Part shown: positions 16,177-25,208 of the stretch, in pieces | Layout of the letters: the number at the start of each line of letters is the position of its first letter | Numbering within the stretch: position 1 is the stretch's first letter | Assembly (NCBI GenBank): GCA_030949605.1 | Contig: JAUZSH010000001.1 | Location: 1 to 64,000 of the forward strand | DNA length: 64,000 bases | Direction: 5' to 3' | Origin: Ghiorsea sp. | GTDB lineage: Bacteria; Pseudomonadota; Zetaproteobacteria; Mariprofundales; Mariprofundaceae | Position numbers and translations under genes: made by a program | Notes under the pieces: model-generated | Databases searched by the model: none | The model's input: only the letters and a program-made list of their open reading frames with translations | Told to the model about the DNA's origin: nothing

Positions 16177-16207
16177 ATAAAAAAACCCTCGCGATAAAGC
16201 GAAGGTT
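16177..16207 (-). terminator. Rho-independent terminator of the SAM riboswitch
   Basis: On the minus strand CCTTCGC and GCGAGGG pair around the loop TTTATC and are followed by seven T residues. It lies between the riboswitch aptamer and the ThrC-like start codon, as expected for a premature terminator used when SAM is bound. Confidence 0.9.
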
Positions 16208-16251
16208 GAAAGAAAATGCACGCCATGTGCGGATAAACTCACAACCCGAAC

Positions 16252-16368
16252 ATTATCGCTCTCAGCTAAAACGCTGAGCAGGCGTTGGCACCATTCCTTC
16301 TTAGTTATATAACTTGAGGCGGTTGCCGCAGTATCAACGGGCCTGTAACCCTACACTGCTCTGGATAA
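16252..16368 (-). promoter_or_regulatory. SAM-I (S-box) riboswitch aptamer
   Basis: The minus strand shows a P1 helix closed by TTATC and GATAA. It also shows the conserved core GGCAACC, GGTGCCAA after a variable P3, and a P4 hairpin GCTCAGC-GTTTTA-GCTGAG. The order is that of the S-box class. A terminator follows 45 bp downstream and the ThrC-like gene 150 bp downstream. In this class SAM binding stops transcription, so high SAM should switch off the whole sulfur operon. The promoter must lie in or near 16370-16450; no convincing -35/-10 pair was identified. Confidence 0.88.
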
Positions 16369-16441
16369 AATCGGATCCAATATGTGAGCCGAATTATCGG
16401 CTGTGTTTTTGAGATTGCAAGAAAAAAATAGCATTACCCCC

Positions 16442-17506
16442 TTATACAATCTTCCTCCTAAAATATTTTCCAATATGAATTGATGGTATTTCTACGGCAA
16501 AATGAAACATACTTGCCGTCAAAAGTGCCAACAACATTAATACTAGAATGACCACCGTGGGGGAGAAGAGAGGGCTTAAGTAAGCCAAAAATGTCAAATA
16601 AATCAATGTATGTGTCAAATAAAAGCTATACGATATTTTACCTAAAAAAGATAACGGGCGACTTTTAAAAAAATAAACCACACCTTTCAACTCACTTCCT
16701 ACTGCAATCATGACTACAGCCCCTGTACCATTCAAAAGCCAAAACAATACCTCCCCTAACTTACCCGCTGGCTGCCAAGTAGAACTCAATAAAAGCAGAC
16801 CACTCAAAAACAACAGCCACTTTTGATATTCAAGTAATGCCTGCAAGAAAATAGTTATCCGAAGCCCATAAACTCCCAATAACATGCCCATTAAAAAATG
16901 AAACACAAAAGTCTGATGCAGCAAAACACCCAAAACCAATGTGACGACAACCGTTAAAACCATCCGTTTTGACATACCTAAGAAAATAAACGGCAACAGT
17001 AGAGAAACTTGAAGCTCAACAGTTAATGTCCAACCCTGTGGTATCAACCTATGCTCTGTCCCAGGTAAAATTAAGGCTACTTGCTTCCACAGTTGCTCAT
17101 AAAGCCCATCACCGTTGAACCACATATGAGAAAGCCATTGACTAGATATGTTTTGCAACACTTGAAAATCACAAAATATTTCAATGAGACACCAAGAAAG
17201 CAACATTGCTCCCCAAAAAGGAAGAGCAATACGCGACACCCGCCCAATCAAGTAACCCAAAAGCCAACGCTGATTAGCACAATTAACTTTTTGCATACCA
17301 AGTGTTAACACATAACCACTAAGCACAAAAAACAAAGCCACTGCCGCTGATCCATTCCAAAGTAAGTTGACTATGGGGAAATCGCTGTAAATTAAAATTT
17401 CATGTAACCAACCAGAAGCTTGGGTATCTAACAGGTGACCCAAAGCAACAGCAAAAGCAGCCATACCACGCACTCCATCCAACCACTCAATGCGTTGCTT
17501 TCCCAA
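16442..17506 (-). CDS. Acyltransferase-3 family membrane protein
   Basis: The 354-residue protein opens with the family motif WLDGVRGMAAFAVALGHLL, where the His is thought to be catalytic. It then has about ten hydrophobic helices (for example LLWNGSAAVALFFVLSGYVLT and ISYSFYLTHTLIYLTFLAYL). Such proteins O-acylate surface sugars or lipids from the inner membrane. It starts 2 bp after metF, so the two are probably co-transcribed, though no functional link is evident. The acceptor cannot be told from sequence. Confidence 0.85.
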   Translation of the reverse strand: MGKQRIEWLDGVRGMAAFAVALGHLLDTQASGWLHEILIYSDFPIVNLLWNGSAAVALFFVLSGYVLTLGMQKVNCANQRWLLGYLIGRVSRIALPFWGAMLLSWCLIEIFCDFQVLQNISSQWLSHMWFNGDGLYEQLWKQVALILPGTEHRLIPQGWTLTVELQVSLLLPFIFLGMSKRMVLTVVVTLVLGVLLHQTFVFHFLMGMLLGVYGLRITIFLQALLEYQKWLLFLSGLLLLSSTWQPAGKLGEVLFWLLNGTGAVVMIAVGSELKGVVYFFKSRPLSFLGKISYSFYLTHTLIYLTFLAYLSPLFSPTVVILVLMLLALLTASMFHFAVEIPSIHIGKYFRRKIV

Positions 17507-17508
17507 TG

Positions 17509-18381
17509 TTATAAGTTTTTACAAATCGCCAAGCTTGCTTCTGATTTGTTGAGTGCATAAATATGCACACCCGCCACATCATTCGCCAACAAGTTTTGGC
17601 ACTGCTGTGTTGCCACTTCAATACCCATGGCTTTTACAGCGTCCAAATCATCAGCAATGGGCTGCATTTTTTGATGTAGCCAGTCAGGAATACTTGTGCC
17701 GCACATTTTAGAAAAGCGCACTATTTGTTCATAGTTACCAATCGGCATAATGCCTGGAATAATCGGAATCGTAATACCCAGTTTCTCGGCTTTTTCTCTA
17801 AACTGGTAATAAACATCGTTATCAAAGAAGTATTGCGTGATGGCTGCAATCGCGCCTTCATCTTGTTTGACCTTGAGGTATTTCAAATCATCTACCATGC
17901 CATCTGATGATTCAGGATGGCCTTCGGGATAAGTCGCCACTGCAACAGAGAAACCCTGCTGCTGACGCACAAAACGCACCAAATCTGTAGCATGGGCAAA
18001 ACCACCATCCACAGCTTCAAACTTATCCGCGTCTTTGGGCGCATCACCACGCAAAGCAAGAATATTTTTCATACCTGCTGCTTTGTACTCATTCAATAAT
18101 ACTTCTAAATCGGCTTGGCTTGAACCCACACAAGTCAAATGCGCCATAGGCTCTAAAGCTGTTTCCTTCTTGATGCGTTCAACGATACGCAGTGTACGGT
18201 CTTGCGTTGTCCCACCCGCCCCATAAGTCACAGAGACAAAAGATGGGTTAAGCGGTGTCAATTCCTGAATACATTGCCATAGATTTTCTTCCCCCTTGTC
18301 TGTCTTGGGTGGAAAAAATTCAAAAGATATGGATGGTTTACCTACCGTTTTACAGTCGGCTAAAATTTGTTCTAGTAACAC
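17509..18381 (-). CDS. metF: 5,10-Methylenetetrahydrofolate reductase
   Basis: MetF makes 5-methyl-THF, the methyl donor for methionine synthase, from 5,10-methylene-THF using flavin. The 290-residue protein has the family segments SFEFFPPKT, FVSVTYGAGG, HLTCVG, LALRGDAP, ATYPEGHPES, AITQYFFDND and PGIMPI. It lies between dcd and the acyltransferase on the same strand. It also precedes the riboswitch operon that would supply homocysteine for the same pathway, but it is upstream of the riboswitch and so not controlled by it. Confidence 0.96.
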   Translation of the reverse strand: MLLEQILADCKTVGKPSISFEFFPPKTDKGEENLWQCIQELTPLNPSFVSVTYGAGGTTQDRTLRIVERIKKETALEPMAHLTCVGSSQADLEVLLNEYKAAGMKNILALRGDAPKDADKFEAVDGGFAHATDLVRFVRQQQGFSVAVATYPEGHPESSDGMVDDLKYLKVKQDEGAIAAITQYFFDNDVYYQFREKAEKLGITIPIIPGIMPIGNYEQIVRFSKMCGTSIPDWLHQKMQPIADDLDAVKAMGIEVATQQCQNLLANDVAGVHIYALNKSEASLAICKNL

Positions 18382-18388
18382 TTTCTTT

Positions 18389-18958
18389 TTATAACCTCGG
18401 AACAGTCACACCGCGCTGCTTCATATATTTACCTGCGCGGTCAGCATAGGATGTTTCGCACTCTTCATCCGATTCAAAAAACAAAAATTGTGCTACGCCT
18501 TCATTGGCATAAATTTTTGCAGGTAATGTGGTGGTGTTGGAAAATTCCAAGGTCACATGCCCTTCCCATTCTGGCTCAAGCGGAGTGACGTTGACGATGA
18601 TACCACAACGCGCATACGTTGATTTACCCAAACAAATGGTCAACACATTGCGCGGAATTTTTAAGTATTCCACGGTGCGCGCCAGCGCAAACGAATTCGG
18701 CGGAATAATGCAAACATCGGATTTGATATCGACAAAACTTTTATCATCGAAGTTTTTAGGGTCAACGGTCGCCGAATGGATATTGGTAAACACTTTAAAC
18801 TCATCAGAACAGCGCACATCATAACCATACGATGAAAGTCCGTAGGAAATCGCACCTTCACCCTTTGCATTTTTCTTGATTTGTCCATCCACAAATGGGT
18901 CAAGCATTTTATGCTCTTGCGCCATTTTACGAATCCACTTGTCTGATTTAATTGCCAT
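18389..18958 (-). CDS. dcd: dCTP deaminase
   Basis: The enzyme converts dCTP to dUTP for thymidylate synthesis. The 189-residue protein has the dUTPase-like fold with [43 protein letters not shown], and [20 protein letters not shown] containing the catalytic Glu. It ends [12 protein letters not shown]. Length is normal. It is 7 bp upstream of metF in the same direction. Confidence 0.95.
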   Translation of the reverse strand: MAIKSDKWIRKMAQEHKMLDPFVDGQIKKNAKGEGAISYGLSSYGYDVRCSDEFKVFTNIHSATVDPKNFDDKSFVDIKSDVCIIPPNSFALARTVEYLKIPRNVLTICLGKSTYARCGIIVNVTPLEPEWEGHVTLEFSNTTTLPAKIYANEGVAQFLFFESDEECETSYADRAGKYMKQRGVTVPRL

Positions 18959-19208
18959 GGTTATCCTATCTTACACAAAACTTCGGCTGCGGAACCTGCT
19001 TATTTTTAGACACTTGTCACGCAATCGTATTGATATGTAATGAGGGCTACAATAAAAGGCTCTGACAACTGCCGCCTAACTGAACCAGAGCAATAAAACC
19101 CATGATACCATGAGTATCTTCTTTGATGAATAAAGCGTTAAACTGTGACTTCGCAGATAGACTTGTTAGGTTGCAGCCTATTGCTTCATAGCTACTTTAA
19201 GGATATTC

Positions 19209-19523
19209 ATGAAAAAAACATTTAACCTAACCCATCCCAAAACCAAATATGCAAGACTTGTTGATGCGGTACGCAGTGACATCAAACGTTATATCAAACG
19301 TGAACGTAAAAAAACTCTTCCTGAAGGATTCGATACTTGGGACTTTGACTGCAAGTTTGGTGCTAGCATTGACGAAGCCAAGGTGCTTGATGTATCAGCA
19401 CTCTCACAAGCTATTCATGATGCTGAAACGCAAGGCTTAAAGTCATTTTATATTGAAATTTTGGCAAAAGCAGGACACCGACCGCCAAAACCAGTGATTG
19501 AAAATATTGAGGATGAAGCATAA
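19209..19523 (+). CDS. Small conserved protein (DUF6172-like)
   Basis: This 104-residue protein of unknown function begins MKKTFNLTHPKTKYARLVDAV, followed by the very basic segment DIKRYIKRERKKTLPEGFDTWDFDCKFG and a C-terminal stretch KAGHRPPKP. The pattern matches my recollection of the DUF6172 family, which is only a weak assignment. It is preceded by AAGGAT and stands alone, convergent with ogt. The 250 bp before it show no other gene. Confidence 0.55.
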   Translation: MKKTFNLTHPKTKYARLVDAVRSDIKRYIKRERKKTLPEGFDTWDFDCKFGASIDEAKVLDVSALSQAIHDAETQGLKSFYIEILAKAGHRPPKPVIENIEDEA

Positions 19524-19584
19524 AGCCGACATTCCGCACCCCTAAATCAAAGTGATGCTATGATGGTGCAATCTGTTTTCAGGA

Positions 19585-20367
19585 TTAGACATATGACTGC
19601 TCAAGCTGCAAAAGCTTCTTCTTGGCAGGTAAACGACCAGCATAACCCGTGAGCGAACCATCCGTGCCGATAGTTCGATGACACGGCACCAAAATTGAAA
19701 TCGCGTTTGCACCATTCGCCGATGCGACAGCGCGCACAGCCTTTTCATTGCCTATGTTTTTACTTACATTGAGCGGGTATCTCTTTTTAAAAAAATGATT
19801 TAAAATTGATGTCGGATGATGTTTGTTCTCATCATATTGAATAAAAATAGCCTTTTATGACCGAATCATTTAGCCATTTAATGAAAATTACGGTACCGAT
19901 TTTCAACTTTTTGCTTAAGTTGGTTGTAGATTGAAATTCGTAGGATAATCAGAATCGTGATGTATATCCTTATCTCATTGATTTATAAGGATAAAATAAC
20001 CAATAAAACGATAAAACATACCCGCTCAATGTAAGTTTTTAGATAATTGAAGGTAAGAACACGTTTTCCCATACGGAATATCTATCAATGCTTGCCAAAC
20101 TCGATTTTGAAAATCAGTGCCAACCATCAATAAAGGAATATCAAAGTTTTGCCGCTTGTTTTGAAAGTATTCATCCAGTTGTTGCCGTGTTTGTTGAAGA
20201 ACGAGTGTATCTTGTTCTATATATTCAGCATTCAACCCCTTCTGCAAACGGGCATCAATGCTTTTCCGCATCTTGCGATGCCTCCAGTCCGCCATACATA
20301 GTTGGTTATCATATGAGCCAAGTATCAATTCCCCCACAGGCGTTTGGTAGTATTGAATATTTATCAC
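19585..20367 (-). pseudogene. ogt: Methylated-DNA-protein cysteine methyltransferase, split by a MITE
   Basis: The 5' part (20036-20367) encodes MINIQYYQTPVGELILGSYD up to IPYGKTCSYLQLSKN. The 3' part (19585-19762) encodes NIGNEKAVRAVASANGANAI, the active-site VPCHRTIG and a normal C-terminus. Between them lies a 273-bp MITE flanked by the 6-bp repeat TTTTTA. Deleting the element and one repeat gives QLSKNIGNEKAV in frame, so the gene was intact until insertion. The break lies before the active cysteine, so O6-alkylguanine repair by this gene should be lost unless another copy exists. Confidence 0.92.
19763..20035 (+). mobile_element. MITE family D, complete 273-bp copy in ogt
   Basis: The terminal inverted repeats are CTTACATTGAGCGGGTAT (left) and its complement at the right end. 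The 6-bp target duplication TTTTTA sits at 19757-19762 and 20036-20041. There is no coding sequence inside. Near-identical sequence occurs at 1-236 and, inverted, at 62066-62268. A transposase with matching ends was not found in the window. Confidence 0.92.
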
Positions 20368-20777
20368 TTGTTAATACCTATACGACAAATTCATCAACCC
20401 GTATTGCGTAAGGTTGGCCTGCTTTTTAAATTCGCGCGTACGCAACATATTGCTGATAGAAAAACGCACATCACCAAACAAAACAACAAAGCCATATTGC
20501 ATATCACCAATAAAGTTTTCTTTCTCAACACTATGGCTACTTTGAAAAGTGTTACCATCAAGAAATATATCCCTAAGTACGACACGTCCTTCTGCTCCAA
20601 TAAATGCATACCAATCCCATTGTTTGGATTGTTTAAAGTAGGTCACCCCTTGAAATGCTGGGCGGATACTGGGAGGAGCCATGTCTCGTCTTAAATTACT
20701 GCCTAAACGCAGCATAATACCCGTAGAAGCATGGGTATATACATTACCTATGGTTGCAGATAATTGGGGATTGTACC

Positions 20778-22331
20778 GAATGGCACTAAGTTAAGCAATT
20801 TAATATGCTTTAGCTAGGTGTTAAGTAGCGTTTAAAATATTAGCTTTTAACATGTATTTTATACCTTTAACCCTACCAAACTTACGCCTTCCAAGACAAA
20901 GAAAAGCAGCGCGTTCAGTGCAGCAGAAGCTTGCTGGTGAACTGGCGAAGTTAAAGCAAAAATCATTCGTCCAGCTTGGTGAATGTTTCGGCAAGTTTAT
21001 TCCTTCCCACCTTCTTACACCATCCAAATCAGGTCGGCATAGTCGCAACCGTATTTTCAGCAAACAAAACACTTTTTGGGCATTTCTTTCTCAGGTGCTG
21101 GATGCAGAAGGAGGCTGTAAAGAGGTTACCTTGAAGTTTCAAGCTTTTATGACGAAGAGTTGTGGAAAAGTAGTTGCCTGCTCCACCTCTGCATATTGCC
21201 AAGCACGCAAGAACATAGATGAAAGCTGGCTTGAAAACATTTTCAAGCACCTGTCGCAACAGTTATCACATGCTAAGGGAAGAATAAGCCTTCAAGGTAG
21301 GCGAGTTATCGTTGCTGATGGAACAGGCTTGAGTATGCCAGATACTGTGGAGAACCAAGAGGAATGGCCTCAGCAAAAACATCAAAAAGTGGGGTGTGGC
21401 TTTCCTCAAGCTGCGCTATGTGCTTGCTTTAATTTGGATAATGGCGCACTTCTTAGTTATGCGTTGGGTAATAAGAAGAGTCATGAGCTACCCATGTTGC
21501 GCCAGCAAAGTGACACGTTTAAAGCAGGTGATATTTTTCTCGGCGATAAAGGTTTTTGTAGCTACTACGATCAGTCTACATTTAAAGATAAAGGCGTGGA
21601 TTCTGTGGTGACATTGGCACGCCGCAAACCTGTTTCAGTATCTCATGCGGTGAAGGTTATTGACCATAACGACTTGCTTATAACATGGCCTAAACCCAAG
21701 CATACTAAGGCTTCAAGTTACTCAAAAGATGACTGGGAACAATTGCCTGAAAGCCTACCAATGCGACAAATAAAGGTCGCTGTAAGCCAAGCAGGGTTTC
21801 GTGTTCAAGCGTTTTATATTGTGACAACTTTACTTGACCCAGTGTTGTATCCAGCCGATGAAATCGCAGACCTTTACTTTGAACGCTGGGATGTAGAGTT
21901 ATTCTTTAGAGATATCAAAACAACCATGGATATGGATATTCTACGCTGCAAATCACCAGCCATGGTTCGGAAAGAAATCACCATGCACCTGATTGCTTAT
22001 AATTGCATACAAAGCCTTATTGTAGAAGCTGTTGCACACACCAAACAGAAAGTTCGCCGCATAAGTTTTAAGGCAAGTTTGCAAACCATCAGGTCATGGA
22101 GCATACAACTTGCTCAAAAGATGCCAGATAAAGAGCGTCAACGTTTGCTTCGACTTTTATATCAAGCCATTGCTAAAAATGTTGTCATCGAAAGGGTGGG
22201 AAGAAGTGAGCCAAGAGCTGTCAAACGAAGGCCTAAAAACCATCACCTATTAACAGCTCCAAGACACGAAATGAAAATAACCCAACACCGGAATACGCAT
22301 AGAGCTGAAATTGCTTAACTTAGTGCCATTC
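20778..22331 (+). mobile_element. IS4-family insertion sequence, complete
   Basis: The element is 1554 bp with inverted ends GAATGGCACTAAGTTAAGCA and complement. It is flanked by the 11-bp direct repeat GGGATTGTACC (20767-20777 and 22332-22342), a length typical of IS4. It is inserted in an LpxR-like gene and carries one intact transposase. Identical ends and repeats suggest recent movement. Confidence 0.93.
20852..22318 (+). CDS. IS4-family transposase
   Basis: The 488-residue protein has a typical IS4 layout. The N-terminal region includes SKQNTFWAFLSQVLD and QARKNIDESWL. VIVADGTGLSMPDT holds the first catalytic Asp and FLGDKGFCSYYD the second. The YREK signature lies in YFERWDVELFFRDIK, followed by LRCKSPAMVRKEITMHLIAYN. 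The frame is intact from ATG to stop within the element. It is a distant relative of the remnant at 241-933. Confidence 0.94.
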   Translation: MYFIPLTLPNLRLPRQRKAARSVQQKLAGELAKLKQKSFVQLGECFGKFIPSHLLTPSKSGRHSRNRIFSKQNTFWAFLSQVLDAEGGCKEVTLKFQAFMTKSCGKVVACSTSAYCQARKNIDESWLENIFKHLSQQLSHAKGRISLQGRRVIVADGTGLSMPDTVENQEEWPQQKHQKVGCGFPQAALCACFNLDNGALLSYALGNKKSHELPMLRQQSDTFKAGDIFLGDKGFCSYYDQSTFKDKGVDSVVTLARRKPVSVSHAVKVIDHNDLLITWPKPKHTKASSYSKDDWEQLPESLPMRQIKVAVSQAGFRVQAFYIVTTLLDPVLYPADEIADLYFERWDVELFFRDIKTTMDMDILRCKSPAMVRKEITMHLIAYNCIQSLIVEAVAHTKQKVRRISFKASLQTIRSWSIQLAQKMPDKERQRLLRLLYQAIAKNVVIERVGRSEPRAVKRRPKNHHLLTAPRHEMKITQHRNTHRAEIA

Positions 22332-22935
22332 GGGATTGTACCCAAACTCCATACCAAACACCGTGGGTTGAATATAGCGCCAAAAGCGTGTGTAATTTAA
22401 ACCAAACGCAGGTTCATTTTTCAACTGATGTTCCCAACCTTGCGGAAGTGGGCTATCAATCATCTTGTGAACACCTGTTTGTGTTTGTTCACCCAGCGCA
22501 GCAGGACCTACAACGCCCAAGGTGATTTCAAACTGGTTACCATATGTAAAGCTATCACTATGATATATCTGAGATAAAACCGATGCCCCAAAATACAAGT
22601 AGCCCGCATATGGTCTGTCATTCAATTGTAGGTTTGGGTCTGAAATATCATCAGGGGTAAACATCTTTTGCCCCAATGTGTATTTCACAAGATTAAGCTC
22701 TTCACCCTCTTCATAAAAAGGTGTGAGCTTAGAGATATAAACCAAAGCTGCCGGAGCCTCTTCTTTAATCAGCAGTGAAAACTGCACGCCATTGGTATAA
22801 TATCTATCTTGGTTGTTCGGCGTGATTAAATCATTTTCATATTGCGCACTAAAAAACGCTCGCTTTCAGCCCAAACCAAGTTTGGCAATAGAGCAAAAGA
22901 AATCCATATTGCGACAAAGCGCATTCAGCAACCGA

Positions 22936-23994
22936 TTAAGCTTCTAAGACCCTACGCACAGCATCTTCAGTCGCATCAATAGTGATTGGTGTTGCAATGC
23001 CTTTCATCGCTGTATCAGGGTCTTTTAAGCCATTGCCTGTTAAGGTGCAAACAATCTTATCACCTGCTTTGAAATAACCCGCTTTATTCAGTTTGATAAT
23101 ACCCGCAACCGATGCCGCTGAGGCTGGTTCGCAGAACACACCTTCAAGGCTTGCTAGCATATCATATGCTTGCAAGATTTCTTTATCGGTCACTGCATCA
23201 ATCACACCACCCGATTCATCGCGCGCATCTTCAGCTTGCTGCCATGATGCGGGTTTACCAATGCGAATTGCCGTGGCAATGGTTTCAGGGTTTTCAACTG
23301 GTGCACCATTTACGATAGGTGCAGCACCAGCGGCTTGGAAACCAAGCATTTTGGGTAAGGTTTTAGAAATACGGTGTTCATGATATTCCTTATAACCTTT
23401 CCAATAGGCTGTAATATTACCTGCATTACCGACGGGTAAGGCATGGAAATCAGGGGCAAAGCCAAGCTCATCTATGATTTCAAATGCACCTGTTTTTTGC
23501 CCTTCAATGCGGTATGGGTTGACAGAGTTGACCAAAGAAATCGAACCATCAGCAGAAATATCGCGCACGATTTGTAAGGCATCATCAAAGTTGCCCTTGA
23601 TTTGAATCACTTTCGCACCATAACGCATACCTTGACTCATTTTACCCAAGGCAATCTTACCATCAGGAATAAGCACAAACGCTTCCATGCCTGAGTTGGC
23701 GGCATACGCTGCAGCTGATGCCGAAGTATTGCCTGTGGATGCACAAATGATTTTACGAGAACCTGCATTGTAAGCTTGGGTCACTGCCATGGTCATGCCA
23801 CGGTCTTTGAATGAACCCGTAGGGTTCAAGCCTTCGAATTTAAGAAAGATATTTAATTCAGGATTAATCGCATTGCGTAAGTTCAATGATTCGTGCAGTG
23901 GGGTATTACCCTCATAAAGTGTAATAATAGCATCATCTTTGGCGATAGGTAAAAACGCACGGTAACGGTCAATAATTCCTTGGTAATGTGGCAT
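22936..23994 (-). CDS. thrC: Threonine synthase
   Basis: This enzyme converts O-phosphohomoserine to threonine. The 352-residue protein has GNTPLHES, the PLP lysine in PTGSFKDRG (Lys63), the loop [17 protein letters not shown], and [15 protein letters not shown]. The C-terminal [10 protein letters not shown] is also present. It has no N-terminal zinc ribbon and matches ordinary bacterial ThrC in length. It lies between the LpxR-like remnant and thiO. Its presence makes the zinc-ribbon homologue at 14849 unlikely to be the main threonine synthase. Confidence 0.93.
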   Translation of the reverse strand: MPHYQGIIDRYRAFLPIAKDDAIITLYEGNTPLHESLNLRNAINPELNIFLKFEGLNPTGSFKDRGMTMAVTQAYNAGSRKIICASTGNTSASAAAYAANSGMEAFVLIPDGKIALGKMSQGMRYGAKVIQIKGNFDDALQIVRDISADGSISLVNSVNPYRIEGQKTGAFEIIDELGFAPDFHALPVGNAGNITAYWKGYKEYHEHRISKTLPKMLGFQAAGAAPIVNGAPVENPETIATAIRIGKPASWQQAEDARDESGGVIDAVTDKEILQAYDMLASLEGVFCEPASAASVAGIIKLNKAGYFKAGDKIVCTLTGNGLKDPDTAMKGIATPITIDATEDAVRRVLEA

Positions 23995-24065
23995 GAAAAA
24001 ATCCTTAATGCATCAATAAAGTATGCCCAACTATGCTACCAAATATAACCACCGCAAGCTTTGCA

Positions 24066-25208
24066 TTATTGCTCTTTCGGATAGCCTACAAATATACTTT
24101 CTTTCATCGGTCTATTTGGGGAAAAAGCGTCCATATTTAGGCTAGGTTGCGCACCACATATCCAATCCGCCATGACCTTGGCGGTGATTGGTGCAAGCGC
24201 TACACCATTACGATAATGTCCTGTGGCTACCCATAAACCCTTCTTAGAAGGCATTTTACCTAAAAATGGTAAGCCATCAGGGCTACCTGGCCTAAAACCC
24301 ACCCATTGCTGTTCAACTTGCGCATCTTTTAAGCCTGGTACAAGCTTTTGTGTTGCTGCTAACAACTCATCCAGTGCTTCAACCGTGTTACTACGTTCAA
24401 AACCTACATTTTCCATGGTTGCACCAACCAGTATTCTGCCATCTTTACGCGGTACAAAATAGGCATCATCATGTTTAATGATATGTTTTAAGGTGTTGGG
24501 CTTGGTTTTGAGTAACACAATTTGCCCTTTCACAGGCTGAACAGGCAGCTTGAAACCACTTTGCTGGGTAAGATTTGCGCTCCAACTTCCCGCTGCCAGC
24601 AACACGGCATCTGCAGCATAAGTTTCACTTTGCACTGTTTTTACACCACAAATATTACTCGCTTTATCCTCAAGAAGCTGGCTGACTTCACAGTCTTCAA
24701 TCACATCCACACCCAGCTTTCGCAAATACAACAACACCGCTCTTAATAACTCAGGGTTACGCACCTGATAGACATCCGACCATAACAAAGCTTCGACAAC
24801 ATGTGCTGACAATGTAGGCTCTTTTTCTACGGCTTGAGTAGGCGTTAAGCGCTGCATATCCCAAGCAAACTTATCCGACCAAGTTTGTGCGTCCTCTTGA
24901 TGTTTCACTTTATCATCTGCAAAACAAGGAATCAGTAAACCGCTTTTGATGCGCTGAATGTCATGCCCTGTTTCAGCTTCGAGTTCAGCTTGCAAATCAG
25001 GATATAAATCAAGGCTGGCATTCACCAAATCCGTAAAACTATCGGGATAAAGCCACGGGTGGATAGGGCATAAGATACCTGCGCCAGCCCAAGATGATTC
25101 TTGTGCCACCTTACCTTTTTCCAACACCACAACATCTACGCCCTGCTGCTTTAAGCGTAGCGCGGTGAGTAAACCTATAATACCCGCACCAATAACAACA
25201 ACTTTCAT
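24066..25208 (-). CDS. thiO: Glycine oxidase / FAD-dependent amine oxidase (ThiO-like)
   Basis: The 380-residue FAD enzyme starts with the Rossmann motif VVVIGAGIIGLLTALRL. It continues with SSWAGAGILCPIHPW, ADAVLLAAGSWSANL and the C-terminal VGFRPGSPDGLPFLG and ATGHYRNGVALAPITA segments of the ThiO/DAO family. ThiO makes dehydroglycine for the thiamine thiazole. No other thiamine gene is adjacent, so another amine substrate cannot be excluded. It begins immediately after the truA stop. Confidence 0.85.
   Translation of the reverse strand: MKVVVIGAGIIGLLTALRLKQQGVDVVVLEKGKVAQESSWAGAGILCPIHPWLYPDSFTDLVNASLDLYPDLQAELEAETGHDIQRIKSGLLIPCFADDKVKHQEDAQTWSDKFAWDMQRLTPTQAVEKEPTLSAHVVEALLWSDVYQVRNPELLRAVLLYLRKLGVDVIEDCEVSQLLEDKASNICGVKTVQSETYAADAVLLAAGSWSANLTQQSGFKLPVQPVKGQIVLLKTKPNTLKHIIKHDDAYFVPRKDGRILVGATMENVGFERSNTVEALDELLAATQKLVPGLKDAQVEQQWVGFRPGSPDGLPFLGKMPSKKGLWVATGHYRNGVALAPITAKVMADWICGAQPSLNMDAFSPNRPMKESIFVGYPKEQ

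Larger units (their letters stand above)
20371..22924 (-). pseudogene. LpxR-like (DUF2219) outer-membrane protein, split by IS4 and frameshifted
   Basis: The start is at 22924 with a signal peptide (MRFVAIWISFALLPNLVWA). After AESERF the frame is lost at a run of six T; seven T would continue as FFSAQYENDLITPNNQDRYYTNGVQFSLL. The barrel then runs (LNDRPYAGYLYFG, GPAALGEQTQ, GWEHQLKNEPAF) to FGMEFGYNP, where an IS4 element sits. Past it comes QLSATIGNVYTHASTGIMLRLG to the C-terminus SYRY. Removing the IS and one 11-bp repeat joins the frames. LpxR proteins remove a 3'-acyloxyacyl group from lipid A. This copy appears doubly inactivated. Confidence 0.85.
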
